Shown: positions 1-5,882, counted from the stretch's first letter. The stretch is DNA of 6,665 nt from Methanobacteriota archaeon (GCA_022561895.1 JADFQH010000042.1:1-6665); one strand, 5' to 3'. Numbers and translations: made by a program. The notes: generated by a model not told the origin, from the letters alone.

Positions 1-270
1 AAAGTCGTTTACGTCGATCTGCCCTATGCGCTTCCCGATATTTTCGCCGGACTCAAACAGTCGGTGACGCTCGCGGTCGTCGGCGCGGTGATCGCCGAAT
101 GGATCGTCGCGGACAACGGACTCGGGTTCGTCATCCTGCTCGCCTCCGAGAACGTTCGCACCGATATCATGCTCGCAGCGCTCGTCGTTCTCGTCATCGA
201 GGGACTCCTCCTCTATGGGGGGGTCGTTCTCGCTCAGCGCGCCGCCACTCGCTGGTCCGCAGTCGAGTAA
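1..270 (+). CDS. ABC transporter permease, C-terminal 89 residues (5' end outside window)
   Basis: This is the end of an integral membrane permease of the SsuC/TauC/ThiX type, which forms the channel of an ABC importer. Frame 1 is open from the first base to the TAA at 268-270. It begins KVVYVDLPYALPDIFAGLKQ, which matches the region just after the EAA loop, where the coupling helix ends in a conserved Pro and AG/GL. A membrane stretch with GAVIAEW and GLGF follows, then a final hydrophobic helix (LAALVVLVIEGLLLYGGVVL) and a short basic/polar tail. It is homologous to the minus-strand permease at 319-1140: GAVIAEW versus GAVVAEF, GLGF versus GIGF, AALVVL in both. The two genes converge with a 48 bp gap. 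An ATPase partner is not visible and could lie upstream of the window. Substrate unknown. Family is confident; pairing with the neighbouring binding protein is inference. Confidence 0.9.
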   Translation, partial: KVVYVDLPYALPDIFAGLKQSVTLAVVGAVIAEWIVADNGLGFVILLASENVRTDIMLAALVVLVIEGLLLYGGVVLAQRAATRWSAVE

Positions 271-318
271 GCCCGCAAACGGCTCCACCAGCCGACACCG
301 GTGTATCCGTTCACACAG

Positions 319-1140
319 CTACAGCCGATAGTAGATCCGCTCGACTGCGACCGGAATCAAGTAAAAAACGACCCCAAGGATCGAAAGGACGACCAGGGCT
401 GCGTACGATTCTGCGGTTCTGAGATAGGTCGCGCTGATGAATACTCGAAAACCGATCCCTGCTTGGAGTGTGACGAACTCCGCGACGACCGCGCCGATCA
501 CGCTCAGGGTCGCGGCGATCTTGGCTCCCGCGAGCACGCTCGGAACGGCTGCCGGGATCCGAACGTGGACGAAGACCTTCCAGTCGGGTGCGCCGACCGA
601 CTCCATCAGCGCGAGATACTCCCTCGGAGTGTCTCTGAGACCGTCGAGGGTCGCGATCGTCACCGGAAACACTGTAAGAGTAGCCACGAGCAGCGCGCGT
701 GCGGGGATCCCACGACCGAACCAGAGAAAGAGCAGGGGCGCGATCGCGACCAGCGGCGCGATCCGCAGCGCGACGACGTAGGGCAGGACGGTGCGGGTGA
801 CGGTATGAGAAGAAACCATCGCGAAGGCGAGCGCGAGGCCGATCACGATGCCGGCGAGCAGCCCGATGCCGGCGGTAAGGGCGGTGACGGTGGCGTCGGC
901 GATCAGGATCGGATAGGTCTCGGAAAGCGCGTATACGACATCAGCCGGCGAAGGGAGGATCAGCATCGGGATCTCGTAGACGACGACGAGCGCGTGCCAC
1001 ACGAGCAGCAGCCCGATCAGGACGACGAGCGGCGGGAAGAGGCGAGTCACAATCGTCCGTCCGTCCCTGCCATCAAGGGAGTAGTCACTACTAAACAACG
1101 GCAGATATCGGCGATGTCGGTCGGATTCCCCGTTAGCCAT
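319..1140 (-). CDS. ABC transporter permease (nitrate/taurine/thiamine-precursor type)
   Basis: This 273-residue inner-membrane permease belongs to the BPD_transp_1 superfamily, SsuC/TauC/ThiX-like. It has a hydrophilic N-terminus of about 30 residues, TM1 near 34-55, then ILPSPADV (61-68), a phrase typical of this family. Further membrane segments lie near 84-108, 118-141, 147-163 and 205-222, with a last helix near 245-266. The EAA/coupling loop is at about 174-204 (LMESVGAPDWKVFVHVRIP), where it contacts the ATPase. I chose the ATG at 1138-1140. The reading frame stays open upstream to 1290, but that stretch overlaps the end of the binding-protein gene and encodes Arg-rich non-family sequence. 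The start lies 11 nt after the binding-protein stop. A GAGGAG (1155-1160) sits 14 nt before the ATG, a rather long spacing for a ribosome site. It is the second gene of an operon with the binding protein, and no ATPase gene follows. Substrate is not predictable. Confidence 0.93.
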   Translation of the reverse strand: MANGESDRHRRYLPLFSSDYSLDGRDGRTIVTRLFPPLVVLIGLLLVWHALVVVYEIPMLILPSPADVVYALSETYPILIADATVTALTAGIGLLAGIVIGLALAFAMVSSHTVTRTVLPYVVALRIAPLVAIAPLLFLWFGRGIPARALLVATLTVFPVTIATLDGLRDTPREYLALMESVGAPDWKVFVHVRIPAAVPSVLAGAKIAATLSVIGAVVAEFVTLQAGIGFRVFISATYLRTAESYAALVVLSILGVVFYLIPVAVERIYYRL

Positions 1141-1151
1141 CAACGATGCAC

Positions 1152-2276
1152 TCACTCCTCGGTCAGATCGGCGTAGTCGGCGACGTACTCGTACTCCGTA
1201 TCCAGATAGTCGTTCGTCCACACAGTTCGAGCGTCGATATCGTTCTCGAAGAAGCCGCCGGCGTCGAGGGTGTCGTAGGTCTCCTGCCACGGATCGGGAT
1301 CGCTCGCCCCCCAGCCCTCCTCGCGAACAGTGTCAGAGGGCATGTACTCGGTGCGCATCACGTCCCACTTATCGCGCTGGTTCTCCCTCACTTCTTCGAG
1401 CTCCGACTGGGCGGAGACGAGCGCGTCGATCGCCTCCTCGGGATGCTGGTTCGCCCAGACCGCTCCCCGAGCGGTCGCTCGGAGAAACGATTCGACAGTG
1501 TGGGGGTTCTCCTCGCCGAATCCCTCCTCGACGGCCACCAGATGGCCGTACGAGGCGATCGTGTCGGCGGTCGGGAGCGAATCGATCCCGTAGTCCTGAT
1601 GCTCGGCGTCGACCACGTCGCTGAAGACGCCCGCCGCCGCGTCGATCTCGCCAGTCAAGAGCTGTTGGACCGTATCAAAGCCCGAGTCGACGTAGTCGAC
1701 CTCATCGAGCACACCATGAGAGTCGAGATACGCCTCGGTCATCTGGCGAACCATCCCCGGCCCGCTTCCAAGCGTCCGACCAGCGAGCTGTTCGGGATCG
1801 GTTAGCTCCTCGCCGAAGTTCTCGGGTGCGCTGAAAACAGTGACGGGGTTGTGCTGCATCATGACGCCGACGGACTGGGGGGCGAGTCCTTCGCTCGCGA
1901 CGGCGAGAACCTGATCGCTGCTCGTTATTCCGAACTCCGCATTCCCGATCCCGACCTGCTGGGCGGCGAAATCCGATCCCTGTCCGCTCTCGATATCCAC
2001 GTCAGAAAACCCCTCTTCGGTGTAAAACCCGTTTTCGAGCGCGGCGAAGTAGGGCGCATGAAGCCCGCCGATCCGCCAGTTGAGGACGAGCGACACCGAG
2101 GACGTTTCGGGATCGGGCGTTTCCGAGCCGGTGTCGTCATCCCCGCCCGCTCCACCGCTGTCCCCATCGCCCCCGTCCCCGACTCCGGGATCGCGTTCGC
2201 CGGTACAGCCCGCAAGCGCCACCCCTCCGACCGCCCCGATAAACGCACGTCTCGTATGCTGCATGATATCTTTCAT
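1152..2276 (-). CDS. ABC transporter substrate-binding lipoprotein, NMT1/THI5-like (ThiY-like)
   Basis: This 374-residue extracytoplasmic binding protein delivers its ligand to an ABC importer. The N-terminus holds a twin-arginine signal (RR at 9-10, then AFIGAVGGVALAGC) ending in a lipobox with the lipidation Cys at 24, so it should be folded before export and anchored by lipid. Residues 25-60 form a Gly/Asp/Ser-rich linker typical of haloarchaeal lipoproteins. The periplasmic-type fold starts at about 61: SLVLNW (62-67), a FAALENGFYTEEGF segment (77-90), GNAEFGITSSDQV (111-123) and MMQHNPVTVFS (139-149) follow the NMT1/THI5 order seen in HMP, nitrate and sulfonate binding proteins. The ligand cannot be told from this. 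A second ATG at 2264 (MQHTRR) would keep the whole Tat signal. I prefer 2276 because a TATA element lies about 24 nt upstream, fitting a leaderless message. First gene of an operon with the permease at 319-1140. Confidence 0.92.
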   Translation of the reverse strand: MKDIMQHTRRAFIGAVGGVALAGCTGERDPGVGDGGDGDSGGAGGDDDTGSETPDPETSSVSLVLNWRIGGLHAPYFAALENGFYTEEGFSDVDIESGQGSDFAAQQVGIGNAEFGITSSDQVLAVASEGLAPQSVGVMMQHNPVTVFSAPENFGEELTDPEQLAGRTLGSGPGMVRQMTEAYLDSHGVLDEVDYVDSGFDTVQQLLTGEIDAAAGVFSDVVDAEHQDYGIDSLPTADTIASYGHLVAVEEGFGEENPHTVESFLRATARGAVWANQHPEEAIDALVSAQSELEEVRENQRDKWDVMRTEYMPSDTVREEGWGASDPDPWQETYDTLDAGGFFENDIDARTVWTNDYLDTEYEYVADYADLTEE

Positions 2277-2294
2277 CGAATAGTGGGAAGCCCC

Positions 2295-2306
2295 CGGTAT
2301 AAACTA
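2295..2306 (-). promoter_or_regulatory. TATA/BRE-type promoter of the binding-protein/permease operon
   Basis: Read on the minus strand, this is TAGTTTATACCG, an archaeal TATA-like box with its centre at about 2300, some 24 nt before the ATG at 2276. That spacing puts the transcription start at or next to the start codon (leaderless). No Shine-Dalgarno sequence precedes the ATG. Assigned from position and composition only. Confidence 0.5.
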
Positions 2307-2317
2307 TGTGGGTAAAT

Positions 2318-2333
2318 AGTTAAGTACTCAACT
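2318..2333. promoter_or_regulatory. Imperfect 16-bp palindrome, candidate operator in divergent promoter region
   Basis: AGTTAAGTACTCAACT is a dyad with 7 of 8 base pairs matching; the single mismatch is 2322/2329. It lies about 12 bp beyond the TATA element of the binding-protein operon, on its upstream side, and about 55 bp before the channel-like gene that points the other way. The place suits an activator site for the ABC operon, a repressor site for the channel gene, or a shared site. The regulator is unknown. Confidence 0.35.
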
Positions 2334-2368
2334 GAGAACCCGTCCGCAAACCCTGTCGGAACCCACAG

Positions 2369-2379
2369 GTTTGTATCGG
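2369..2379 (+). promoter_or_regulatory. Possible weak TATA element for the channel-like gene
   Basis: GTTTGTATCGG is the only T/A-rich patch close to the gene. Its centre at about 2373 is 27 nt before the alternative GTG start at 2400, which would suit a leaderless transcript, but only 15 nt before the GTG at 2388. A more distant AT-rich stretch (TAAATAGTTAAG, 2313-2324) could instead serve with a leader of about 45 nt. Weak evidence. Confidence 0.25.
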
Positions 2380-2387
2380 TTCGGAAA

Positions 2388-3149
2388 GTGTGTGATCCAG
2401 TGGCAGCCCTGATCGTCGCTATCGTCACGGATCGCCCGTTGCTCCGGCAGGCGGTCGTGCCGCTTACGGCGTTCAGCGGCGTCGTGATCGCTGGGATCGT
2501 CGGGCTCATGCTTCTGGGGGATGTCGGCGTGATCGAGGCGACGTTCTGGCTGGTCGATCTCACGAGCATCGAACTGCACTTTTTGGAGGAGGACGGTCCT
2601 GAAACGGCGACCAAGGCGTATGCGGTTCTCGTGACCGTTTCACTCGTGGTCACCGGGCTGTGGGTCGGCGAGACGGTGCTTTCTGCGGCGTTTGGCGGCC
2701 AAGTCCAGGAGGAACTCAGACACATGCAAGCGAACCGAGCGATCGACAGTGCGACCGATCACGTGATCATCTGTGGCTACGGGATGTTCGGCCGGACGAT
2801 CGCGTCCCGGCTCCACGAGAACGGCAGGGACGTCGTCGTGATCGAACTGGATGAACTGGAGTTCGAACAGGCGCTTGCCGACGACGTGCTCGCGCTGCAC
2901 GGCGACGCCCGGCGCGAGGAGGTCTTACGAGAGGCGGGAATTTCGCGGGCACACACGCTCATCACCGCGATCGACGACTCGAACGCGAACATCCAGACCG
3001 CGATCACGGCCGGTCAGATCGCTCCAACGGTTCGGCTTATTGTACGGGTCGGCGACGCGATGTACGAACCGCTCGCCAGACGGGCGGGGGCTGACGAGGT
3101 GATCATCCCCGAGGTGGTCAGCGGCGAGAAAGTGACGGACTCGCTCTGA
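2388..3149 (+). CDS. Two-TM ion-channel-like protein with TrkA-N (RCK) domain, filter motif missing
   Basis: This 253-residue protein has TM1 at about 22-44, a re-entrant-like segment at 49-66, TM2 at about 76-101, a linker (EELRHMQANRAID) and a cytoplasmic nucleotide-binding domain from about 124. The latter has HVIICGYGMFGRTIASRL (GxGxxG at 130-135), an acidic residue ending beta-2 (VIELDE, 151-156), HGDARREEVLREAGI and AIDDSNANI, all typical of TrkA-N/RCK domains that bind NAD(H) or ATP and gate K+ channels. The layout is that of a 2TM K+ channel, yet where TTVGYGD should stand the protein reads TSIELHF (59-65). It may therefore not conduct K+ in the usual way. There is no RCK_C domain; it ends soon after IPEVVSGEKV. 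The start is GTG at 2388, the first start in frame after a stop at 2334. GTG at 2400 is equally possible and better placed for a leaderless start from TTTGTA at 2370-2375. Confidence 0.85.
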   Translation: MCDPVAALIVAIVTDRPLLRQAVVPLTAFSGVVIAGIVGLMLLGDVGVIEATFWLVDLTSIELHFLEEDGPETATKAYAVLVTVSLVVTGLWVGETVLSAAFGGQVQEELRHMQANRAIDSATDHVIICGYGMFGRTIASRLHENGRDVVVIELDELEFEQALADDVLALHGDARREEVLREAGISRAHTLITAIDDSNANIQTAITAGQIAPTVRLIVRVGDAMYEPLARRAGADEVIIPEVVSGEKVTDSL

Positions 3150-3238
3150 TCGGTTCGTTTCCATCACGTTCCCGGCCAACTCGATCGTCCGTTCGATGAT
3201 TCCGTCCGAGTGCAAATAGTTCCCAGCAGCAGCAGGCC

Positions 3239-3250
3239 AAAGGGTATACT
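3239..3250 (+). promoter_or_regulatory. Possible promoter of the PQQ-type dehydrogenase gene
   Basis: AAAGGGTATACT carries a TATA-like GTATAC core (3244-3249) with a purine-rich stretch before it that could act as BRE. Initiation would fall near 3271, leaving a leader of about 30 nt without an obvious ribosome site. The rest of the 151 bp gap at 3150-3300 holds nothing I recognise beyond a short CAG repeat (3224-3235). Confidence 0.3.
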
Positions 3251-3300
3251 CTCTGGTAGCGGAACAAAACATCGTCCGCGTACTATGCGGATAGATAACC

Positions 3301-4479
3301 ATGGCAAACAGCTATCAGACACGGCGGCGAATGCTTCAGATCATCGGCGCAGCGGGCGCAAGCAGCGTCGCTGTCGGTTCAGCGGCTGCGAACGAGGGTA
3401 GTTCCGACGGGTGTGAAGTCGAAGAACTGGACGCGGGACTCGATCATGCATGGGGGATCGTGTTTCTCCCGGATAACCGACTTCTCGTCACCGAGCGAGA
3501 GGGGCGGCTGAACCGCATCGATCGGGACACCGGAAACGTTGAGGTGATTGACGGCACGCCAGAAGTGTACGACCAAGGGCAGGGCGGACTGCTCGATGTA
3601 ACGCTTCATCCTGACTTTTCGAACGAGCCGTGGGTCTATCTGGCCTATGCCGCTACAAACGAGGAGGGGGATTCGGCCACCCATCTCGGCCGGGGCAGGC
3701 TCGACCGGAACTCGACTCGTCTCGAGGAGTTCGAGGAGCTGTTCGTGGCCGAGCCGTTCATCTACTCGGAACAGCATTTCGGCTCCCGGATCGTCTTCCA
3801 GAAGGACGAACTCTACATGACGACCGCCGACCGCTTTTTGAAGGACTTCGGACCGGATCACGTCTCACAGGACACGAGCAACGAACTCGGTGCGACGCTA
3901 CGGCTCAATCCTGACGGCTCGATCCCCGACGACAATCCCTTTACTGACGATTCCGACACGGCCGACGCGATCTACAGCTACGGCCACCGGAACGTCCAAG
4001 CGATGACGGTCCACCCCGAGACGGGCGAGATCTGGCAGGCCGAACACGGCGAGGAAGACGGCGACGAGATCAACATCATCGAGGAGGGCGGGAATCACGG
4101 CTGGCCCGTCGCGACCTACGCCTGTAAGTACGGAACCGAAGTACCGATCGGAGATCCACCTCACGAGCGCGACGATACGGTGGACCCGGTCTACTACTGG
4201 GAGTGTCCCGACCCCGATGGCGGCTTCGCGCCGAGCGGTGCGACCTTTTATGATGGTGAGGCGTTCCCCGACTGGCAGGGCGACCTGTTCGTCGGAAACA
4301 TCTTCCAAGAGTATCTCGGTCGGTTCAGCGTCGATGGTCAGGATGTCGAGGAACTCGATCCGCTCTTAGCGGACTACGGCCAGCGGATCCGCGACGTCGA
4401 GGTCGCACCCGACACCGGCTACCTGTACGTGCTGCTCGACGAGGAAGACGCCCCGGTCGTCCGTATCGTTCCCGAATAA
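3301..4479 (+). CDS. PQQ-dependent aldose/glucose dehydrogenase-family protein (soluble GDH/YliI type), Tat-exported
   Basis: This 392-residue secreted beta-propeller belongs to the family that oxidises aldose sugars using pyrroloquinoline quinone. A Tat signal (RRRMLQIIGAAGASSVAVGSAAA, residues 8-30) has no lipobox. Family landmarks run in order: WGIVFLPDNRLLVTEREGRL (51-70), GQGGLLDVTLHPDF (93-106), QHFGSRIVF (158-166, with the probable catalytic His159), GATLRLNPDGSIPDDNPF (197-214), YGHRNVQAM (227-235), AEHGEEDGDEIN (247-258) with NHGWP (265-269), PSGATFYDGEAFPDWQGDLF (311-330) and QRIRDVEVAP (361-370, with basic residues near the cofactor). Two departures are visible: the usual GDR after the His strand reads ADR (176-178), and a CKYG...ECPD segment adds two Cys (275, 302) that could form a disulfide. 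The ATG at 3301 is the first start after a stop at 3292. Haloarchaea are not known for making PQQ, so cofactor and substrate remain inference. It converges on adkA. Confidence 0.88.
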   Translation: MANSYQTRRRMLQIIGAAGASSVAVGSAAANEGSSDGCEVEELDAGLDHAWGIVFLPDNRLLVTEREGRLNRIDRDTGNVEVIDGTPEVYDQGQGGLLDVTLHPDFSNEPWVYLAYAATNEEGDSATHLGRGRLDRNSTRLEEFEELFVAEPFIYSEQHFGSRIVFQKDELYMTTADRFLKDFGPDHVSQDTSNELGATLRLNPDGSIPDDNPFTDDSDTADAIYSYGHRNVQAMTVHPETGEIWQAEHGEEDGDEINIIEEGGNHGWPVATYACKYGTEVPIGDPPHERDDTVDPVYYWECPDPDGGFAPSGATFYDGEAFPDWQGDLFVGNIFQEYLGRFSVDGQDVEELDPLLADYGQRIRDVEVAPDTGYLYVLLDEEDAPVVRIVPE

Positions 4480-4484
4480 TCGAT

Positions 4485-4499
4485 CCTTCTCCGTTTTTT
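4485..4499 (+). terminator. T-rich transcription terminator after the dehydrogenase gene
   Basis: CCTTCTCCGTTTTTT follows the dehydrogenase stop by a few bases and ends in six T in the sense strand, as expected for U-tract termination in archaea. There is no strong hairpin. It occupies most of the 21 bp between two convergent genes and offers no T-tract for the minus-strand gene. Confidence 0.5.
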
Positions 4500-4500
4500 C

Positions 4501-5091
4501 CTATCGGGACGCGGCGCGTTCGATCACGCTCACGAGCGACCTAACGGCCTCGTCGACCTCGCCCTCATTCGAGATCGGCATGATCGTCGCGCCCGTTTGC
4601 GTAGCATAGGTCACCGCCGCCGCGCGGTTTAACTGCTGGTGGAACGCCACGATCGTCGAGGGCTGGTCGGGGTACTCCCGATAGGGGGTCTCGTCGCGCC
4701 GTTCGATGACCGTTTCGGGTTCGGCCTCGATCGAGACGAGGAGATCGGGGCGCACGTCCGAAAGCGATGTCGCCGAGAAACCGGGGAGAAACCCCTGTGG
4801 TGTTCGGACGACGAACCGGGAATCGACGATGAGCGAGTGCTCGCGTCCCCTCCTACTGATCTCCTCGCCGGCCCGGCGCTGGAGGAGCTTGTGCTCCCGG
4901 ATCGGGAGGGCAGCGAGCTCATCGCGGCTCGTTGCTAACCCCTGGGTCGCCGCCTCTTCGAGCATCACGTCGCCGACGCTCACCAGGACGTACTTCTCGC
5001 CGAGTTCGCGCCGCGCGCCGGAACAGACGTGTGAGCTGCCGACGCCCGGAACTCCCGAAACAACAGCGACAAGGTTCTTAGAAGTGGACAT
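4501..5091 (-). CDS. adkA: Adenylate kinase, archaeal AdkA type
   Basis: This 196-residue cytoplasmic enzyme should catalyse ATP + AMP = 2 ADP. It starts with a beta strand and P-loop VAVVSGVPGVGSS (8-20). This lacks the usual Lys, but so does the archaeal AdkA of Methanococcus voltae (GVPGVGGT, from memory), so it is not a defect. Further matches in order are VSVGDVMLEEAATQGL (37-52), the DELAALPIREHKLLQRRAG helix (57-75), the IVDSRFVVRTPQGFLPGF strand-loop (88-105), DLLVSIEAEPETVIERR (116-132), a short lid, and HQQLNRAAAVTYATQTGATI (151-170). Length fits the family (about 190). The ATG at 5091 is chosen because family homology begins there; the frame is open to 5328, but that stretch is the out-of-frame copy of the upstream gene. 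A Shine-Dalgarno AGGAGA precedes it by 6 nt. It overlaps the upstream small gene by 14 nt, implying translational coupling. Confidence 0.87.
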   Translation of the reverse strand: MSTSKNLVAVVSGVPGVGSSHVCSGARRELGEKYVLVSVGDVMLEEAATQGLATSRDELAALPIREHKLLQRRAGEEISRRGREHSLIVDSRFVVRTPQGFLPGFSATSLSDVRPDLLVSIEAEPETVIERRDETPYREYPDQPSTIVAFHQQLNRAAAVTYATQTGATIMPISNEGEVDEAVRSLVSVIERAASR

Positions 5092-5362
5092 CGTCGGTCT
5101 CCTGTGGGTTCGGCCCACGGTCGTCGTAGTGCTTTCGGCCGATGTAGCCCTCGCCGAGCGAGCCAACGAGCGTGTCGTACAGCTCGTCGGCCGAGTGGTA
5201 CGTCGGATGATCATCCGTGCGACCGAGCACCGCGCCGATCGATTCCGGCTCCCCATGGGGTGCGTCGAGTTCGATCTCGCCCACCAAATCGAGGACGGTT
5301 TCGTGCTCGACGGGAAAGGAGAACTCACTGATGAAGCGATCCCGCGTCTCTGAAAGTCTCAT
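5078..5362 (-). CDS. Small conserved haloarchaeal protein, DUF5789-like
   Basis: This is a soluble acidic protein of 94 residues with no membrane segment or signal. Its pattern is MRLSETRDRF at the start, then FPVEHETVLDLVGEIELDAP, an IGAVLGRT turn, a TYHSADELYDTLVGSLGEGY helix region and the ending IGRKHYDDRGPNP...DDVHF. This resembles the haloarchaeal family I know as DUF5789; function is unknown and I assign none. The ATG at 5362 is preferred over an in-frame GTG at 5377 because homology starts at MRLSE and because a TATA-like TTTAATAA is centred about 29 nt upstream, consistent with a leaderless message. Its 3' end overlaps adkA by 14 nt, so the two are almost surely cotranscribed and the small protein is made first. 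Confidence 0.8.
   Translation of the reverse strand: MRLSETRDRFISEFSFPVEHETVLDLVGEIELDAPHGEPESIGAVLGRTDDHPTYHSADELYDTLVGSLGEGYIGRKHYDDRGPNPQETDDVHF
5098..5103 (-). promoter_or_regulatory. Ribosome binding site of adkA
   Basis: AGGAGA on the minus strand, 6 nt before the ATG at 5091, inside the coding sequence of the overlapping DUF5789-like gene. It supports the 5091 start and internal initiation or coupling, in contrast with the leaderless look of the first gene of the pair. Confidence 0.6.
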
Positions 5363-5385
5363 GCTAACAGCGACCACGGGACAGT

Positions 5386-5396
5386 AGTTATTAAAC
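5386..5396 (-). promoter_or_regulatory. Promoter of the DUF5789-like/adkA operon
   Basis: On the minus strand the segment reads GTTTAATAACT, with TTTAATAA at 5388-5395 as TATA box. Its centre is about 29 nt from the ATG at 5362, fitting a leaderless or nearly leaderless transcript. It lies in the 67 bp between this operon and the end of the VOC gene, so the two units are probably transcribed separately, though read-through cannot be excluded. Confidence 0.5.
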
Positions 5397-5429
5397 GTGA
5401 GGTATAGTGCAGCGTTTACGAGCGACCCC

Positions 5430-5858
5430 TTACTCCACGTCGTCGTGGGTCAACAGCGGCCGCTCACGCTCGCCCTCGGGCGGGTCGTAGGTGATGATCT
5501 CCAGTAGATTTCCGCTCGGATCCAGGAAATAAAACCCCTCGAACTCGTCCCAGTCGTAGGGTCCCTGTTTGGGGAACTGTCCGTCGAGTTCCGCCGAGAG
5601 TCGGTCGTACTTCTCGCGGGGGGCATCGAACGCGATGTGGGCCTTATCGAGCGGGTGGGCGAGATCCGCCGCGTCCCACGCGTCGGCCCGTCCGGTTTCG
5701 GCGAGCGTCACCACGGTTCCGCCGGCACGGAACATGGCGTGTGCTCCCTGAAAGTCCTCGGGCGGTCGGAGCAGGTCGAGTTCGAGGTCGTCGAGATAGA
5801 ACCCGTAACACTCGTCGAGATCGTTCACATCGATGTTGATGTGATCTACGGCGTCCAT
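5430..5858 (-). CDS. VOC-superfamily (glyoxalase/dioxygenase fold) metalloprotein
   Basis: This 142-residue soluble protein is built of two beta-alpha-beta-beta-beta modules. Module one starts VDHINIDVNDLDECYGFYLDDLELDLL, the classical first strand and helix of the family; module two starts KAHIAFDAP (72-80) and ends GFYFLDPSGNLLEIITYDPP (108-127). Candidate metal ligands are His6, Glu54 (in VTLAE), His74 and Glu120. These lie close in number to the His5/Glu56/His74/Glu122 set of E. coli glyoxalase I, which I quote from memory. A glyoxalase-like or other metal-dependent lyase, isomerase or dioxygenase role is therefore possible, but the substrate cannot be read from the sequence. The ATG at 5858 fits the start of the first strand and a TATA-like element about 30 nt upstream. 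The gene is probably monocistronic. Length is usual for a single VOC domain. Confidence 0.87.
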   Translation of the reverse strand: MDAVDHINIDVNDLDECYGFYLDDLELDLLRPPEDFQGAHAMFRAGGTVVTLAETGRADAWDAADLAHPLDKAHIAFDAPREKYDRLSAELDGQFPKQGPYDWDEFEGFYFLDPSGNLLEIITYDPPEGERERPLLTHDDVE

Positions 5859-5882
5859 ACCCAGTAGCCATGACAGACCAAC

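Noticed and set aside
271..318. Terminator between the convergent permease genes
   Set aside because: No T-tract on either strand and no convincing hairpin in the 48 bp.
301..1176. Long open plus-strand frame (291 codons) opposite the minus-strand permease
   Set aside because: Its product is a run of Asp/Arg/Gln/His-rich sequence without a fold-like pattern, and it lies exactly antisense to a clear permease. High GC content leaves antisense frames open.
1141..1290. N-terminal extension of the permease up to 1290
   Set aside because: It would overlap the binding-protein gene, is Arg-rich and unlike any permease N-terminus. The ATG at 1140 fits operon spacing.
1146..1805. Plus-strand open frame of 219 codons within the binding-protein gene
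   Set aside because: Antisense shadow of a well-supported coding sequence; no recognisable domain.
3224..3235. CAG trinucleotide repeat before the dehydrogenase gene
   Set aside because: Only four units in GC-rich DNA; expected by chance.
2925..3302. Minus-strand frame of 125 codons over the end of the channel-like gene and the following gap
   Set aside because: Mostly antisense to the TrkA-N domain; no motif, no promoter, no partner gene.
5031..5055. Loss of P-loop Lys in adenylate kinase as a sign of inactivity
   Set aside because: Archaeal AdkA enzymes such as that of Methanococcus voltae also lack this Lys, so the GVPGVGSS form fits an active member.
5092..5328. Upstream extension of adkA to 5328
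   Set aside because: Out-of-frame translation of the overlapping DUF5789-like gene; AdkA similarity and a ribosome site both point to 5091.
4706..5353. Plus-strand frame of 215 codons opposite adkA and the small gene
   Set aside because: Low-complexity Ser/Arg/Thr product, antisense to two genes with family matches.
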